The translations under genes and the position numbers were made by a program. A stretch of DNA of 64,000 bases from Bartonella birtlesii IBS 325 (GTDB lineage Bacteria; Pseudomonadota; Alphaproteobacteria; Rhizobiales; Rhizobiaceae), in assembly GCF_000273375.1 (NCBI RefSeq), contig NZ_CM001557.1, forward strand, positions 939,625 to 1,003,624, written 5' to 3'. The stretch's first letter is position 1, and each line of letters opens with the position of its first letter. Shown piece after piece: positions 62,817 through 64,000 of this stretch. The notes beneath the pieces were generated by a model that did no database searches, was not told the DNA's origin, and saw only the letters and a list, made by a program, of their open reading frames with translations.

Positions 62817-63767
62817 TTATTCCACTACCAATTTCATCGCGCGTTTTGCCATTTCTGGAGATAAAAGAAAACCATGTCTATAAAATCCATTAATAGAAAT
62901 ATGATTACCATGTTTACGTACAGAAGGGAAGTTATCAGGATAACATGGGCGAACACCAACGCCGGATTCAATAATTTCTGCTTCAGCGAAAGCAGGATGC
63001 AACGTGTAGGCAGCATTAAGTAGTTCCATCATTGACCTTACCGAGATGGCTCCATCAAAATCACTTTCAATCATTGTTGCACCAACCATAAAAATATTAT
63101 CTTGCCGAGGAACAATGTAGAGAGGAAAGCGTGGATGAAGAAGGCGAATTGGGCGAGAAATTTTAATATCCCTACTGCGTACGAGAAGCATTTCACCACG
63201 AACACCGCGTATATTTTTATCTTTTCCCAAACGCGCTATGCCTGTCGCATCAATGATAATATCAAAATTTGTTTCAGATGTTTTGATATCAACAAAACAT
63301 GCTCCATTTTTTATGAGGTTTTCTTTTAAAGCAATAAGCGCTTTACGAGGATCAAGATGTGCTTCATTTTCATAAAAAAGCGCATGGTTGAAACGTTCTG
63401 CAAGATCAGGTTCAAGACATGCTATTTCTTCACCATTTATAATTCTATGATGATGTGTCCGCTCTGAAAATCGTTCAAGCTCTACCTTATCTCGTGCTGG
63501 CGCGACAACTAAAGTTCCTTTTCGTATGAGCAAATAGGGGAGTGTTTTGTACCACCATTCGATGGCTTGTATGCCAAGATCTTCAACGATTTGTTCAGCA
63601 ATTTCTCTTTCACAGTAAGGCGCTAGCATTCCTCCTGCATACCAACTTGCTGTTCCTATAGGAGAAGAAGGAGGGGCTGATATAGTAACAGAAAAACCTT
63701 TTTGTTGTAACATAAAAGCAGTTGTTAGCCCCCCTACACCCGCACCTTTGATCAAAATGTTTTTCAA
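62817..63767 (-). CDS. thiO: Glycine oxidase ThiO
   Basis: 316 aa. This FAD amine oxidase makes dehydroglycine for the thiazole ring. The N-terminal FAD motif is [31 protein letters not shown] follows, and the C-terminal block is [16 protein letters not shown] with [17 protein letters not shown]. The start overlaps the thiC stop by 4 bases. The family is shorter here than some ThiO proteins of 330-370 aa, but no motif is missing. Confidence 0.93.
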   Translation of the reverse strand: MKNILIKGAGVGGLTTAFMLQQKGFSVTISAPPSSPIGTASWYAGGMLAPYCEREIAEQIVEDLGIQAIEWWYKTLPYLLIRKGTLVVAPARDKVELERFSERTHHHRIINGEEIACLEPDLAERFNHALFYENEAHLDPRKALIALKENLIKNGACFVDIKTSETNFDIIIDATGIARLGKDKNIRGVRGEMLLVRSRDIKISRPIRLLHPRFPLYIVPRQDNIFMVGATMIESDFDGAISVRSMMELLNAAYTLHPAFAEAEIIESGVGVRPCYPDNFPSVRKHGNHISINGFYRHGFLLSPEMAKRAMKLVVE

Positions 63768-64000
63768 CTGTTTACTCTCTCTTTTTGCAGAGGAATGGCT
63801 TCCATATAAAGATCACCATCTTTTTTATACCTCTCTGCCATAGCAAGCATACCTTCATCTTTTGTTTTCTTCACGACTGTATCACGAATATCATGAGAAA
63901 TACGCATAGAACAGAATTTTGGTCCACACATGGAACAAAAATGCACCAATTTATGAGCTTCTTTAGGCATTGTTTCATCATGAAAGGCACAAGCTGTATC
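63764..64000 (-). CDS. thiC: Phosphomethylpyrimidine synthase ThiC, C-terminal fragment
   Basis: Only the last 78 codons are in the window; the gene continues beyond 64000. The radical-SAM cluster motif Cys-x2-Cys-x4-Cys ([12 protein letters not shown]) near the C-terminus is diagnostic of ThiC, which rearranges aminoimidazole ribotide to HMP-P. First gene of the operon thiC-thiO-thiS-thiG-thiE-thiD; any TPP riboswitch would lie outside this window. Confidence 0.95.
   Translation of the reverse strand, partial: DTACAFHDETMPKEAHKLVHFCSMCGPKFCSMRISHDIRDTVVKKTKDEGMLAMAERYKKDGDLYMEAIPLQKERVNS

Overview
The window reads as chromosome of a Bartonella species (Alphaproteobacteria, Hyphomicrobiales). 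It is strongly A+T rich, with roomy, even richer A+T intergenic gaps. It carries an IalB-family protein, an Omp31-like hemin-binding protein, HtrA, a CcrM methylase, a MucR/Ros regulator, a FeuN-FeuP-FeuQ signalling cluster and the rhizobial gene order ccmI-ccmE-ccmF-ccmH / degP / two-component pair / glnE / pleC / pepN. The species cannot be fixed from this stretch alone.

Layout. 1-6.4 kb: 3' part of the view of an ialB-type gene, then ctaB, ispH, thrB, rnhA, a DsbD-domain protein and an AlgH/YqgE protein. 6.4-12.5 kb (minus): a membrane GGDEF/EAL protein, an M16 peptidase and thrC. 12.5-16.6 kb: a gene-poor, decayed segment with the remains of a phage-type integrase fused to a tandem-repeat phage protein, plus one orphan secreted protein. 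16.6-24.4 kb: a HAD phosphatase, ccrM, mutY, a DciA-like protein, a DsbA-like protein and ppdK. 25-32 kb: a peptidoglycan-binding membrane protein, DUF5330, sufE, mucR, oligopeptidase B and sodB. 32.7-38 kb: tRNA-Gln(TTG), a DUF1499 protein, and a minus-strand operon of a class A penicillin-binding protein with DUF1214 and DUF1254 proteins. 38.1-51.5 kb (plus): feuN-feuP-feuQ, the cytochrome c maturation operon, htrA, a second two-component pair and glnE. 52-60 kb: a hemin-binding outer membrane protein, an O6-methylguanine methyltransferase, a PleC-like kinase, pepN and a family 4 uracil-DNA glycosylase. 60.5-64 kb (minus): the thiamine operon thiC(partial)-thiO-thiS-thiG-thiE-thiD, mostly with overlapping start and stop codons.

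The most notable property runs through the whole window. Nine otherwise normal genes (dsbD-like, thrB, the HAD phosphatase, DUF5330, the class A PBP, feuQ, the methyltransferase, pleC-like, pepN) are each broken by exactly one missing base, and every time the break sits in an A or T run of 6-8. Restoring one base gives a full-length protein of usual family size in all nine. This is best explained by under-called homopolymers in the assembly. The biological alternative is widespread short poly(A)/poly(T) contraction rescued by transcriptional slippage. It is not ordinary pseudogene decay, which would show mixed lesions, as the integrase remnant at 13.2 kb does.

Other signals worth following are a hairpin that would bury a Shine-Dalgarno and start codon upstream of ctaB, a 20-bp perfect palindrome upstream of feuN, tandem 15-bp repeats directly upstream of mucR, a 15-bp-arm inverted repeat upstream of the hemin-binding protein gene, and an orphan small secreted protein next to the prophage remains.
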